DNA of 64,000 nucleotides from assembly GCF_000015245.1 (NCBI RefSeq), contig NC_008700.1, positions 874,001 through 938,000 of the forward strand, in the 5' to 3' direction. Below are positions 25,468 through 33,738 of the stretch, piece by piece. Below the pieces are notes generated by a model, which worked only from the letters and a program-made list of their open reading frames with translations, did no database searches and was not told the origin of the DNA. This stretch comes from Shewanella amazonensis SB2B (GTDB taxonomy: Bacteria; Pseudomonadota; Gammaproteobacteria; Enterobacterales; Shewanellaceae). Within the stretch, counting starts at the first letter, position 1, and every line of letters starts with the position of its first letter. A program made the translations under genes and the position numbers.

Positions 25468-26898
25468 ATGAAGGTTACGCTGCCAGCTTTTGAGAAGGCC
25501 CGGGTTTTGGTTGTTGGGGATGTGATGTTGGACCGCTACTGGGTGGGACCGACCGGACGTATCTCCCCCGAAGCCCCTGTGCCCGTGGTGCGCATCAATC
25601 AGATTGAAGACAGGCCAGGCGGCGCTGCCAACGTGGCGCTGAACATCGCGGCCCTGGGTGGCAAGGTACAGCTCTCAGGCCTTGTGGGACAGGATGATAC
25701 CGCAGATGCGTTGACCCGCGGGGTGCAGGCACTTGGCGTAGAACCCCATTGGTTGGTGGTGGAAGATAAGCCGACCATCACCAAGCTCAGGGTGTTGTCC
25801 CGCAACCAGCAGCTTATCCGACTCGACTTTGAAGAAGCCTTCGACAAACACAGCAGTGACGCGCTGCTGAATCAAGCGCAAGCCCGGCTCGATGACGTGG
25901 ACGTGGTTATCCTGTCGGACTATGCCAAGGGCGCCGTGGGTGAGCCCGCCGACTTTATTGCCAGCGCCCGCGCCAAAGGGGTGAAGGTACTGGTGGACCC
26001 GAAGGGCAGTGACTTTGCCCGCTACCGTGGCGCAACCCTGCTGACTCCGAACATGAGCGAATTTGAAGCCGTGGTAGGGACTGTCACCAGTGAAGCGGAT
26101 CTGGTTGATAAGGCCCAAAAGCTGCTTCAGGATCTGGCCTTGGATGCGCTGCTGGTGACCCGCTCCGAAAAGGGTATGACCCTGATTACCCCCAATGCGC
26201 CCGAGCTGCATATTCCCACCGTTGCCCGTGAGGTGTACGACGTCACTGGTGCCGGTGATACCGTGATTTCGGCGCTGGCGACGGCTCTCGGCGCTGGCGC
26301 TGAGCTGCCGCAGGCCTGTGCCATCGCCAATACCGCTGCCGGTGTGGTGGTGGGCAAGCTGGGTACCTCAACAGTAAGCCGTATTGAACTGATTGAAGCC
26401 CTGAAATCCCATCAGGGTGAGTCTGGCATTGGCGTGGTCAGTGAAGATCAACTGGTGTATGCCCTGGAGCAGGCCAAACTTCGTGGTGAGCGGGTGGTCA
26501 TGACCAACGGCTGTTTTGACATTCTCCACGCAGGCCATGTGAGTTATCTGGCTCAAGCCAAGGCGCTCGGCGATCGCCTGATAGTGGCCGTGAATGACGA
26601 TGACTCTGTGCGCCGTTTGAAAGGGGATGGCCGTCCTGTGAACTCAGTCGATCGTCGTATGGCGGTGCTGGCCGGGCTTGCCTCGGTGGACTGGGTGGTG
26701 CCCTTCAGTGAAGACACGCCCCAGCGGGTTATTGCCAGACTCTTGCCAGACCTCCTGGTAAAGGGTGGCGACTATAAGGTGGAAGACATTGCCGGTGGCG
26801 CCGAAGTGATTGCCAATGGTGGCCAGGTGAAGGTGCTTGGTTTTGAAGATGGGGTGTCGACCACAGCCATCATTCAGAACATCATGAGCCGCCACTGA
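25468..26898 (+). CDS. hldE: HldE, bifunctional heptose-7-phosphate kinase / heptose-1-phosphate adenylyltransferase
   Basis: 476 residues from the ATG at 25468, which gives the usual MKVTLPAF N-terminus; a GTG nine bases upstream would add three residues. Residues about 1-318 are a ribokinase-type (PfkB) domain with VVGDVMLDRYW and the ATP/catalytic signature DVTGAGDT. Residues about 340-476 are a nucleotidyltransferase domain with TNGCFDILHAGHVSYL (HxGH). It makes ADP-heptose for the LPS inner core. The stop overlaps the ATG of the next gene by one base. Confidence 0.96.
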   Translation: MKVTLPAFEKARVLVVGDVMLDRYWVGPTGRISPEAPVPVVRINQIEDRPGGAANVALNIAALGGKVQLSGLVGQDDTADALTRGVQALGVEPHWLVVEDKPTITKLRVLSRNQQLIRLDFEEAFDKHSSDALLNQAQARLDDVDVVILSDYAKGAVGEPADFIASARAKGVKVLVDPKGSDFARYRGATLLTPNMSEFEAVVGTVTSEADLVDKAQKLLQDLALDALLVTRSEKGMTLITPNAPELHIPTVAREVYDVTGAGDTVISALATALGAGAELPQACAIANTAAGVVVGKLGTSTVSRIELIEALKSHQGESGIGVVSEDQLVYALEQAKLRGERVVMTNGCFDILHAGHVSYLAQAKALGDRLIVAVNDDDSVRRLKGDGRPVNSVDRRMAVLAGLASVDWVVPFSEDTPQRVIARLLPDLLVKGGDYKVEDIAGGAEVIANGGQVKVLGFEDGVSTTAIIQNIMSRH

Positions 26899-27779
26899 TG
26901 CCGTGGCGACTGACACTGAATCTGCTGCTGTTGATGGCCTGTTGTGGCCTTAATGCGGCGCAGTTCAGTGGCAGTCTACAGGGCCATAAACAGCTGACTG
27001 TGGCGGGTAAGGAGGTGATTCTTTGTGAACTCGCCGAAATACCTTCCTGTCTTGCCAGCCTTCCTGAAGAGGTGACAGCGCAATTACCTGCGGATATCCC
27101 GGCACTGTTGGGTTATCGCACTGCGCTGGTGACACCCGTATCCCATCCCGCGATTGCCGGGGTGATTGTGATGGTGCCTGAGCGTGCACCCAGCCGCGAG
27201 AGTGCTATCGTCTCCGGTGCTTTGCTGGAGCTGCCGTTGGCAGAACAATCCACCTTAACCCTGTGGCATGAGATTGGCCATTTGGAGGTCAGAGCTTTGC
27301 AAGGCTCTGTGTTGCCGGATATCCTCAGTGTGCGCGAACAGGAATGGCTGGCCGATGCCTATCTTTATTGGCGGATTGCCAAAGAGAAAGGCAGTCTCAC
27401 TCTGGCCTGGCAGCAGTTTCATCGCCGTAATCTTCAGGCTATCAATGACGTCAACCAGTTGTCCCATTGGAGCTCCCTTTACTTACTTCCTTTGCTGAAC
27501 AGGTATGATGCCAAAGAACTGGCGTTATTCGCTGAATTTGGTGCTTTTTGTCAGGATTTTTATCCAAGCCTTCCCCAGTGGTCTGACGAAGAACTGCAGG
27601 AGTTCGCCAGCCTTTTGCATAATCTTTTTCAATCCGGTAACACCCGGGATATGCCCCATTATATGTACTGGCGGAAACCTCAATTACGCCCCGTATTGGC
27701 GCCTACGCTCGATTTGCTGATGGGGCCGAACAATGCCCATCAATGGCTCACCAGACAGCATATGTTAAGCAAAGGTTAG
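26898..27779 (+). CDS. Exported HExxH protein, putative zinc metallopeptidase
   Basis: 293 residues. A signal peptide (LLLLMACCGLNAA) precedes the mature chain. A zincin motif LTLWHEIGHLEVRAL lies at about residue 122, and about 22 residues later EQEWLADAYLYW has the ExxxAD pattern that supplies the third zinc ligand in several gluzincin families. Peptidase activity is therefore likely, though I do not recognise the family. The ATG overlaps the hldE stop (TGATG), so translation is coupled to the LPS gene. A role in envelope maturation is inference. Confidence 0.75.
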   Translation: MPWRLTLNLLLLMACCGLNAAQFSGSLQGHKQLTVAGKEVILCELAEIPSCLASLPEEVTAQLPADIPALLGYRTALVTPVSHPAIAGVIVMVPERAPSRESAIVSGALLELPLAEQSTLTLWHEIGHLEVRALQGSVLPDILSVREQEWLADAYLYWRIAKEKGSLTLAWQQFHRRNLQAINDVNQLSHWSSLYLLPLLNRYDAKELALFAEFGAFCQDFYPSLPQWSDEELQEFASLLHNLFQSGNTRDMPHYMYWRKPQLRPVLAPTLDLLMGPNNAHQWLTRQHMLSKG

Positions 27780-27923
27780 TGATTTGGCATGGCGTTCTGT
27801 TTTTAGCTGAACACTGGCTGAACGAAAGTCAGATACTCTTATGAATGCCATTTTTCTGGCAGTAATCCCTCTAATGCTTTGGTAAGCTCTGCGCAACAAA
27901 TATAACAACGGGGGATACATTTC

Positions 27924-28412
27924 ATGGCGAAACGTTCCAAGGTGCAGACTGAGCAGACCATTAACCAGATCATGGATGAGGCGCTCAAGCAAATCCTGAG
28001 TATTGGTTTCGACGCTATGTCATACACAACGCTGTCAGAAGCGACCGGGATCAGCCGGACTGGTATCAGCCACCACTTCCCGAAGAAAACGGATTTTCTG
28101 GTACGTCTGGATGCGCGTATTGGACGCCTGTTTATGGCAGCCCTGGACTTTTCCAGCGTTGAAGCGCTGGAGCGCAGCTGGATGCAGGCCATGCGCGAGT
28201 CCCACTATCGGGCCGTACTGAAACTCTTCTTCAGTCTTTGTGGTTCAGCTGAGCGTGATGTGACACAGTTTCGTGCCATCAGTGGCGCCCGCGAAAGCGC
28301 TATGCTGGAGCTGGGCACTCAGGGCGAACGTACCATCAATCAATTGCTGGGCCGTGCGGCTGTGATGCTGATTGCTGAGTCTGATATGGGTGTGGCAAGC
28401 CAGGCGGCTTGA
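27924..28412 (+). CDS. TetR-family transcriptional regulator
   Basis: 162 residues, short for the family. Residues about 8-55 form a TetR DNA-binding domain: the helix-turn-helix is YTTLSEATGISRTGISHHFP followed by KKTDFLV. The ligand domain is only about 100 residues. It has a GGGGGAT ribosome site and a terminator downstream, so it is a single-gene unit. Its target is unknown; two GCTGAAC direct repeats 11 bases apart (27806-27823) lie in its upstream region and could be an operator. Confidence 0.88.
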   Translation: MAKRSKVQTEQTINQIMDEALKQILSIGFDAMSYTTLSEATGISRTGISHHFPKKTDFLVRLDARIGRLFMAALDFSSVEALERSWMQAMRESHYRAVLKLFFSLCGSAERDVTQFRAISGARESAMLELGTQGERTINQLLGRAAVMLIAESDMGVASQAA

Positions 28413-28439
28413 AAGGTCGACGACCGATAGCAGTATAAG

Positions 28440-28463
28440 AAAAGGAGCCTCAGGGCTCCTTTT
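28440..28463. terminator. Bidirectional terminator
   Basis: AAAAGGAGCC, TCAG, GGCTCCTTTT: between the TetR gene and the convergent 88-residue gene, which stops three bases away. Confidence 0.85.
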
Positions 28464-28465
28464 CG

Positions 28466-28732
28466 CTAATGGCGCAGTTGTATGTCCGGGGCGAAGTCGA
28501 TATCCCCCCAGCTATTTATGGTTGCAAGTCTTTCATCCTGGCGGGTGATGGCCAAAGGCTGGCTCTGTTGCCCTCGAACAAAGAGTAACTGATAGCCAAG
28601 TTTCGCCAGCGTATAAAATGCAAACCTCTGTGCGGTGGTGAGTTTGTTCCAGTGATCCAGATTACTGGGACTACCCTGCCGCCGGTCAGCTTTCTCCCTG
28701 TGGCCTTCTTGGTGGGTGCTTTCATGGGTCAT
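28466..28732 (-). CDS. Small hypothetical protein
   Basis: 88 residues. A GGAGG ribosome site sits six bases before the ATG, and the sequence ends beside a terminator, which together support a real gene. The N-terminal 25 residues are charged (His, Glu, Lys, Arg). The remainder (LTTAQRFAFYTLAKLGYQLL, then FVRGQQ) looks like a small alpha/beta domain. No family recognised and no signal peptide. Confidence 0.65.
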   Translation of the reverse strand: MTHESTHQEGHREKADRRQGSPSNLDHWNKLTTAQRFAFYTLAKLGYQLLFVRGQQSQPLAITRQDERLATINSWGDIDFAPDIQLRH

Positions 28733-28941
28733 GTCACGCCTCCAACGTGTGCCGTTACTGCCTGAGCAGTACTTTAGTTATACGCCAACCCCGGATAATC
28801 ACAATAGCCTGATTTTCCCATTTATGCATTTTGTGTGTCGGTAATGGGTATGGTTTGGCGTTGGATGCACAGGCGGTAAGCCGCCGGACTCTTGAATGGA
28901 TTTTTTGACGTTGGCACTGGTCTACACTCGCCGCGGCGCGT

Positions 28942-28995
28942 ATCCTTGGATTCTTTGCACCCCTCTTCATTAAATCGTTAATGAAATCCAAGGAT
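28942..28995 (+). repeat. Nested inverted repeat in the leader of the rhomboid operon
   Basis: Outer arms ATCCTTGGATT (28942-28952) and AATCCAAGGAT (28985-28995) are perfect 11-base complements. Inside, TTCATTAA (28966-28973) and TTAATGAA (28978-28985) form a second perfect 8-base stem around ATCG. The outer right arm ends two bases before the GGAG ribosome site of the next gene. Confidence 0.8.
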
Positions 28996-29010
28996 TAGGA
29001 GTACCTTGAT

Positions 29011-29628
29011 ATGGATATTGAAAGTCAGAGCCCAGTGGCTGTTGCACCGGGCGTTCAGACCCACGCCGAAACCTCACGACACTCACTGCGACTGGACAAT
29101 CAGGAGCTGGTGAAAACCAGTTTTTGGATAAGTCAGGTCTTTATGATTATCGCCACAGTGGCGGGTGTATATCTCGCTGCGAAAGAAGGTTTATCCCAGG
29201 CCATCGCTTTTGATTCGCTGATGAGCCAGCAAAATAACTATCACCTGCGCCACGCCCTCTATGATGAGCTGGCCGACAACGTGCAAATTCTGACGGCATA
29301 TGCGGATAAGATAGAAAAAGAACGCCCCTTCGATATCAAACGGCACCACCCTGCAGTGGCTACCTTTGTGTGGGAAAACATGCGCTTTTCTCAAAGCACG
29401 CTGGAAACCCCGTCGGAAATTCTCTCTGCCTCCCGGCGCTTCCATAGCCAGTCGGCCGATATTATCGACAAGCTGGAGGCCAAGTTCTATGGGCCGACCT
29501 ACGGCGTAAAAGAGCTGCGTCTGGTGATAGCGTCCATGGAACAGCAAACCTTACCGGCACTGAAACGTGATTATGAGGCGCTCGGTGAATCGCTGCGCCG
29601 GGCTGGGGTATTGGAGGACTCGAAATGA
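29011..29628 (+). CDS. Single-pass membrane protein, partner of the rhomboid
   Basis: 205 residues. A hydrophilic N-terminus of about 36 residues is followed by one membrane helix (ISQVFMIIATVAGVYLAA, about 37-55) and a mostly helical, charged domain of 150 residues. No family recognised. Its stop overlaps the ATG of the zinc-ribbon rhomboid by four bases, so the two are made in step; the single-helix protein could be its substrate or regulator, which is inference. The leader contains a nested inverted repeat next to the ribosome site. Confidence 0.8.
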   Translation: MDIESQSPVAVAPGVQTHAETSRHSLRLDNQELVKTSFWISQVFMIIATVAGVYLAAKEGLSQAIAFDSLMSQQNNYHLRHALYDELADNVQILTAYADKIEKERPFDIKRHHPAVATFVWENMRFSQSTLETPSEILSASRRFHSQSADIIDKLEAKFYGPTYGVKELRLVIASMEQQTLPALKRDYEALGESLRRAGVLEDSK

Positions 29629-30713
29629 AAAAGCAATTAACCTGTCCCGGCTGCCAGCATCAGAGTTTCAGGGTGTTTGATTTTCACGGTGAGCAGGTGG
29701 ATACCTGCGACAAGTGTGCCGGTCTCTGGTTTGAAAATGGTGAACTGGACCGGGCGCTGTCCTCGGCCGACAACGGCGATGATGCCGTAGTGCTTGAGCA
29801 GTCCATGGGGGCGCATCTGGGGTGCTCAGAACGTCGCTGTCACGACTGCGGCTCCTCTCTGGAGCGCTATCACCTGATGCAGGAGTTTGAAATCGAAATT
29901 GACGTATGCCCCTCTTGCCGCGGTGTCTGGCTCGACAAGCATGAGTGCGACAAGGTGGTGCAGTCTCCCCGGGTTCGTCAGGCATTGGCAGAGCTTGATG
30001 GCAAAATCAGTGTCAAAACCTGGCTGTTCCAGTTTTTGTCGCAAATGCCGGTGGAGTTCAATCTCAAACCCAAAACCAAACCCGTGGTGACCTGGTGGCT
30101 GCTGGGATTGAATTTGGTGATTTTTGGGATTTATGGTTTCGACTTGTCGATGATAGATCCCATCTTCGAGCAGTTTGCCCTCGTACCGAATCAGGTGATG
30201 CACGGCAGCCATGTGTGGACCCTGTTCAGTCATATGTTCCTCCACGGCGACATCATTCACCTCGCGGGCAACATGTACTTCCTCTACGTGGTGGGCGACA
30301 ACCTGGAAGATGCCCTTGGTCGGGCGCGCTTTTTGGGACTGTATCTGGTGTGTGGTCTCGCGGCTGCGGCCGCACAAATCATCTCCGAGCCCGGCAGCGA
30401 TATCTACATGGTGGGCGCCAGCGGTGCCATTGCCGGCTTGTTCGGCATGTACCTGCTGTGGTTCCGCTATGCCAGCCTGACCTTTATGTTCATCGTGTTT
30501 CAAAAGAAGGTGTCACCTCTGGTGTTCTTCGGCATTTGGCTCGCATTGAACATCTTCGGTTTGTATATGGCGGGTGAGGGCGTGGCTTACTGGGCCCATA
30601 TAGGCGGTTTTGTGGCGGGGCTTATCATCGGCAAGCTGATGTATACCAGCGTGATGGCAGCCAACCCCATGCTGGCGCTGATGAACTCCCCTGAGGTCAG
30701 GGTCAGCCGTTAA
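29625..30713 (+). CDS. Rhomboid-family intramembrane protease with two zinc ribbons
   Basis: 362 residues. The N-terminus carries two TFIIB-type zinc ribbons: CPGC with CDKCAGLWFENGELD (about 7-45), and CHDCG with CPSCRGVWLDKHECD (about 72-108). Residues about 145-355 are a six-to-seven-helix rhomboid domain with HxxxN-type loop (HLAGNMYFLYVVGD), catalytic Ser in GASGAIAGLFG (about 266) and catalytic His in YWAHIGGFVAG (about 325). Both dyad residues are present, so it should cleave membrane helices. It overlaps the upstream membrane-protein gene. The zinc ribbons would face the cytoplasm and may recruit substrate. Confidence 0.9.
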   Translation: MKKQLTCPGCQHQSFRVFDFHGEQVDTCDKCAGLWFENGELDRALSSADNGDDAVVLEQSMGAHLGCSERRCHDCGSSLERYHLMQEFEIEIDVCPSCRGVWLDKHECDKVVQSPRVRQALAELDGKISVKTWLFQFLSQMPVEFNLKPKTKPVVTWWLLGLNLVIFGIYGFDLSMIDPIFEQFALVPNQVMHGSHVWTLFSHMFLHGDIIHLAGNMYFLYVVGDNLEDALGRARFLGLYLVCGLAAAAAQIISEPGSDIYMVGASGAIAGLFGMYLLWFRYASLTFMFIVFQKKVSPLVFFGIWLALNIFGLYMAGEGVAYWAHIGGFVAGLIIGKLMYTSVMAANPMLALMNSPEVRVSR

Positions 30714-30723
30714 GCTTAATGAG

Positions 30724-30747
30724 AAAGGCGCCACAGGCGCCTTTTTT
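30724..30747. terminator. Terminator between the rhomboid and esterase genes
   Basis: AAAGGCGCC, ACA, GGCGCCTTTTTT, eleven bases after the rhomboid stop and 34 bases from the stop of the convergent esterase gene. Confidence 0.85.
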
Positions 30748-30780
30748 GATGCTCATTTCGCCCTTTGGCCCTGCTGGAAG

Positions 30781-32094
30781 TTAAAAACGTCTCGGGTTAA
30801 GTTCCCAATATTCCCAGCTTTCGAGCCCCTGTGCTTTCGCCAGCGCCATTGCACGGCTGTGGAGGGCCTCGGCTTCTTTTATGGCGCCCATGGCTTTTTG
30901 GGCTTCGCTCATTTGTGCCAGCCAATCGGCGCTTTGCTGGCCTTCCTTTTCAGCGCGCATCAGCACGTTTACCGCATTCTTTGGTTGCTGATTTTTCAAA
31001 TAGGCTTTGGCCATGGCAACGCACAGTTCTGTGTTGGATTCGGGGAAGCGTTTTTGTGCATCATCGAGGAAGGATTCTATTTTATCTTGCTGTTTGGTAA
31101 TGAAAAAATATTTGGCAAGGTAGTAGGACTGTAACCACTCGAAGCGAAATCCGGCCCATTGGCTGCCTTTGGCTTCGAAATGGTTTAACACATCCTGGTA
31201 GTTGGCCATTGGCAGCAGCACGTCCAGGTCGGTGTAGTAGGCCGGGGCCAGATACGCCAGGGCATCCAAAAGCGCAGGCATGGCGGTGGTGTAGTGGGTT
31301 TCATCCGGGTAGTGCTTAAATACCACTCCGGAGTTTGGCATCGACGTTTCAATCAGCTTGAACAGCGGCTGCACGCCCATGCCCTCTTCGTTGGCGACCG
31401 ATAAAAACAGCGGTGGCATTGTCCTGTGCTTTTTGATGTAAGCCGCCATGCGGTCGTTGATACCGTAATCGTCGTACCAGGCGCTGGGGCTCATGGCCAA
31501 AAAAGCGGAAAAGGGCGTGTCATCGGCCATCATGGCCTCGAGGGTAAAGAGGCCGCCCAGAGAATAGCCCGCGATGGCATTTTTGCCGCTGGTGCGAAAC
31601 TTCCCGTCAATCAGGGGCAAGAGTTCATCTTTCAGGTAGGCCATCAGGGTGTCGGCGCCGCCAAACTCATCACCTTCCCGCTCGGAGGCCCAGGTGGTGG
31701 ATTTGATATAGTCTGCCTGTCCCTGGGTTGCCACACCCACCACTATCATGGGGGGGATTTTGCCCATGCGACTGAGGTTATTCACTGCGGCTGAGACATG
31801 GCGAAACTGAAAGTCGCCATCGATGACATAAAGCACCGGATAGCGGCGTTCACCGGCGTGATAGCGCTCCGGCAGCGCTACCATGAAGCGTCTGTCTTCA
31901 CCAAAATGACGGGAAGGGGCCTGATACGCAGTGCCGTAGCTCAGCGCAGTGGCGTTGGCGGCGATGGGAAGATTATCGGCGGCGGATGTCTCTGTCTGTG
32001 CACACACTATTGGGGCGGCAATCGCCAGCCACAGACCAAGGAGCAGGCTGCGAGGCCGACTTTGCTGAAAGCTTGTCTGAATTCCTGATGTCAT
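30781..32094 (-). CDS. Exported alpha/beta-hydrolase esterase with C-terminal TPR-like region
   Basis: 437 residues. A signal peptide (about 15-32, ending ...IVCA) precedes an esterase-D/Fes-type hydrolase. The nucleophile elbow is GYSLGG (about residue 170), the oxyanion region is YPVLYVIDGD, and the active-site His is likely in DETHYTT (about 270). The last 130 residues are helical (AYLKNQQPKNAVNVLMRA and AQMSEAQKAMG), resembling TPR repeats. Related periplasmic enzymes hydrolyse siderophore esters or other acyl esters, but no siderophore genes are nearby. The fusion to TPR-like helices is notable. It diverges from trxC. Confidence 0.88.
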   Translation of the reverse strand: MTSGIQTSFQQSRPRSLLLGLWLAIAAPIVCAQTETSAADNLPIAANATALSYGTAYQAPSRHFGEDRRFMVALPERYHAGERRYPVLYVIDGDFQFRHVSAAVNNLSRMGKIPPMIVVGVATQGQADYIKSTTWASEREGDEFGGADTLMAYLKDELLPLIDGKFRTSGKNAIAGYSLGGLFTLEAMMADDTPFSAFLAMSPSAWYDDYGINDRMAAYIKKHRTMPPLFLSVANEEGMGVQPLFKLIETSMPNSGVVFKHYPDETHYTTAMPALLDALAYLAPAYYTDLDVLLPMANYQDVLNHFEAKGSQWAGFRFEWLQSYYLAKYFFITKQQDKIESFLDDAQKRFPESNTELCVAMAKAYLKNQQPKNAVNVLMRAEKEGQQSADWLAQMSEAQKAMGAIKEAEALHSRAMALAKAQGLESWEYWELNPRRF

Positions 32095-32248
32095 CTGAGG
32101 TCCCTGTTATTTTTAGCATTGTTTTTCCCGTCTTTAACCCTGACAGAGTTGGCTGCAAAAGTGAAGAATGCAGGCTTTTTCGCCTTGTAATAGAGGCGCT
32201 CTGCCCCCATGTTTTGTGTCATCCTGCGTTTATTTTGGAGCCATTGTT

Positions 32249-32671
32249 ATGATCCTTGCCTGCCCCCACTGCCACGGTCTGAACCGGGTGCCCGACACCA
32301 GACTCAGCGACGCCCCCAGCTGTGGTCGCTGTAAATCGCCCTTGTTTACCGGCGCGCCGATGGAGCTGACCGCCGAAAACTTCGATGCCCATGCCGTCAA
32401 ATCCGAGTTGCCTCTGGTGGTGGACTTTTGGGCGGCCTGGTGTGGCCCTTGCCAAAGCTTTGCGCCCGTATTCAGTGCGGCTGCAGAGGAGATTGAACCC
32501 GGTTTTCGTTTTGGCAAGTTGGATACCGAAAGCCAGCAGGCTCTGGCGGCCCGCTTCGGCATTCGCTCCATTCCCACGCTGATGGTCATCAAGGGGGGCA
32601 AGATATTGGGGCAACAGGCCGGCGCTATGCCCAAACAGGCCTTTATCCAGTGGCTGAAACAGTTTTCCTGA
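32249..32671 (+). CDS. trxC: Thioredoxin 2 (TrxC type)
   Basis: 140 residues from the ATG at 32249 (GGAG seven bases upstream), which matches the usual TrxC length; the open frame extends to 32168 without support. An N-terminal zinc-binding segment with two CxxC pairs (CPHC and CGRC, about 5-31) precedes a thioredoxin fold with active site WCGPC (about 65) and the cis-Pro in SIPTL. It reduces disulfides in the cytoplasm, and zinc-bearing TrxC is often induced by oxidative stress. Confidence 0.95.
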   Translation: MILACPHCHGLNRVPDTRLSDAPSCGRCKSPLFTGAPMELTAENFDAHAVKSELPLVVDFWAAWCGPCQSFAPVFSAAAEEIEPGFRFGKLDTESQQALAARFGIRSIPTLMVIKGGKILGQQAGAMPKQAFIQWLKQFS

Positions 32672-32747
32672 TAAATCAGCCGCTTTGACTTGCCATTACG
32701 CTCCGATAGCCGGAGGATAAACCCAGGTGGGTCGGGGGAGTTGAACT

Positions 32748-33623
32748 ATGCTGGATGTACGCTGTGAGCAGCCGGGAGAAACCGTTCGGGTCTTTTCTGT
32801 TTACGGTTTTGCCAAGCTCGATGAGGCCATGCAGGAGCAGCTCAGGCAATCGCTCTTTTGCCTGGGATGCGGCGCGCGGGCCTATTTTCGCCGCGCCTCA
32901 AGCGATGGCAAGGCGGCCTGCTTTGGCTCCCTCTACCACAGTGATGAGTGCCCCGAATATCGCCCATCCAGCGCCAGCAAAGAACATGAGGCCGATATTG
33001 CGGCCGTGCGTCAGGCCATTAAACAGGAAGACGGCCTGAGTATTGATTTTGATGCGCCGGTGCGGCTTGGGCGCAGGAGTGCCGGTCAATCCACTGCCTC
33101 ATCAGTCAGGGAGCCTAAGAGTTCCTATGAGGCTCATCCACAACACACATCCGATACCCGAGCTAAGGCTGCCGAGCAAGCAGAGGATGCGCTGCAGGCC
33201 CCAAAACTGGGGCTGAAAAAACTGCTTCTGAGTTTATTGCGGGGCAGTGAGCTTGCTGGCTCGGATCTTTGGGTCTACACCGATGAGATACATCGCTGGC
33301 GTGCGAAAAACCTGTTTGTGAATTTTGCCGATGCAATTCCAACGGAGAAAGGCGCGCCGCGCATGTATTGGGGAACCTTATCCCACGCGGATAAAGACAT
33401 GCATTGGCTCAATCCAACAGACAGCCGTGAGGTGGGCATTGCCATCTCTGATGTCCGTGATGCTCTGCTTAAACGATTTGGGATTAAAGAGCGGGCTGAT
33501 TTTGAGGGTGCGGGGATTATCCTGTTTGGCAAGTGCTTCTATACCAAGGATAAAAAGCGCAAAATCATCAAACCTTGGAGCCAGGATCCCAAATGGATCT
33601 ATCTGCTACCTGCGGAAGATTAG
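32748..33623 (+). CDS. Hypothetical protein with an N-terminal cysteine cluster
   Basis: 291 residues with a GGGAG ribosome site. The first 90 residues hold CLGCG at about 38, then single Cys in AACFGS and DECPEY, which could bind one zinc ion. A charged, low-complexity linker spans about 110-150. The last 130 residues (LFVNFADAIPTEKGAPRMYW, then KWIYLLPAED) look like a compact alpha/beta domain. I recognise no family. It lies between trxC and mtgA on the same strand but with gaps of over 70 bases, so an operon is not shown. Confidence 0.7.
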   Translation: MLDVRCEQPGETVRVFSVYGFAKLDEAMQEQLRQSLFCLGCGARAYFRRASSDGKAACFGSLYHSDECPEYRPSSASKEHEADIAAVRQAIKQEDGLSIDFDAPVRLGRRSAGQSTASSVREPKSSYEAHPQHTSDTRAKAAEQAEDALQAPKLGLKKLLLSLLRGSELAGSDLWVYTDEIHRWRAKNLFVNFADAIPTEKGAPRMYWGTLSHADKDMHWLNPTDSREVGIAISDVRDALLKRFGIKERADFEGAGIILFGKCFYTKDKKRKIIKPWSQDPKWIYLLPAED

Positions 33624-33738
33624 CCAGCCCCTCTGTAGCAATCGGCATAAAGGCGAAATAAGTCAATGAGTCAGAGAGTTGCAAAGACCCAGCACAAGCA
33701 GGTTCCCATGAGTCATCTCGCCAGCCGGAGTCTGGGTA

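Noticed and set aside
28755..28991. A 78-codon reverse open frame upstream of the rhomboid operon
   Set aside because: It runs through the nested inverted repeat, has no ribosome site and shows a non-protein-like composition.
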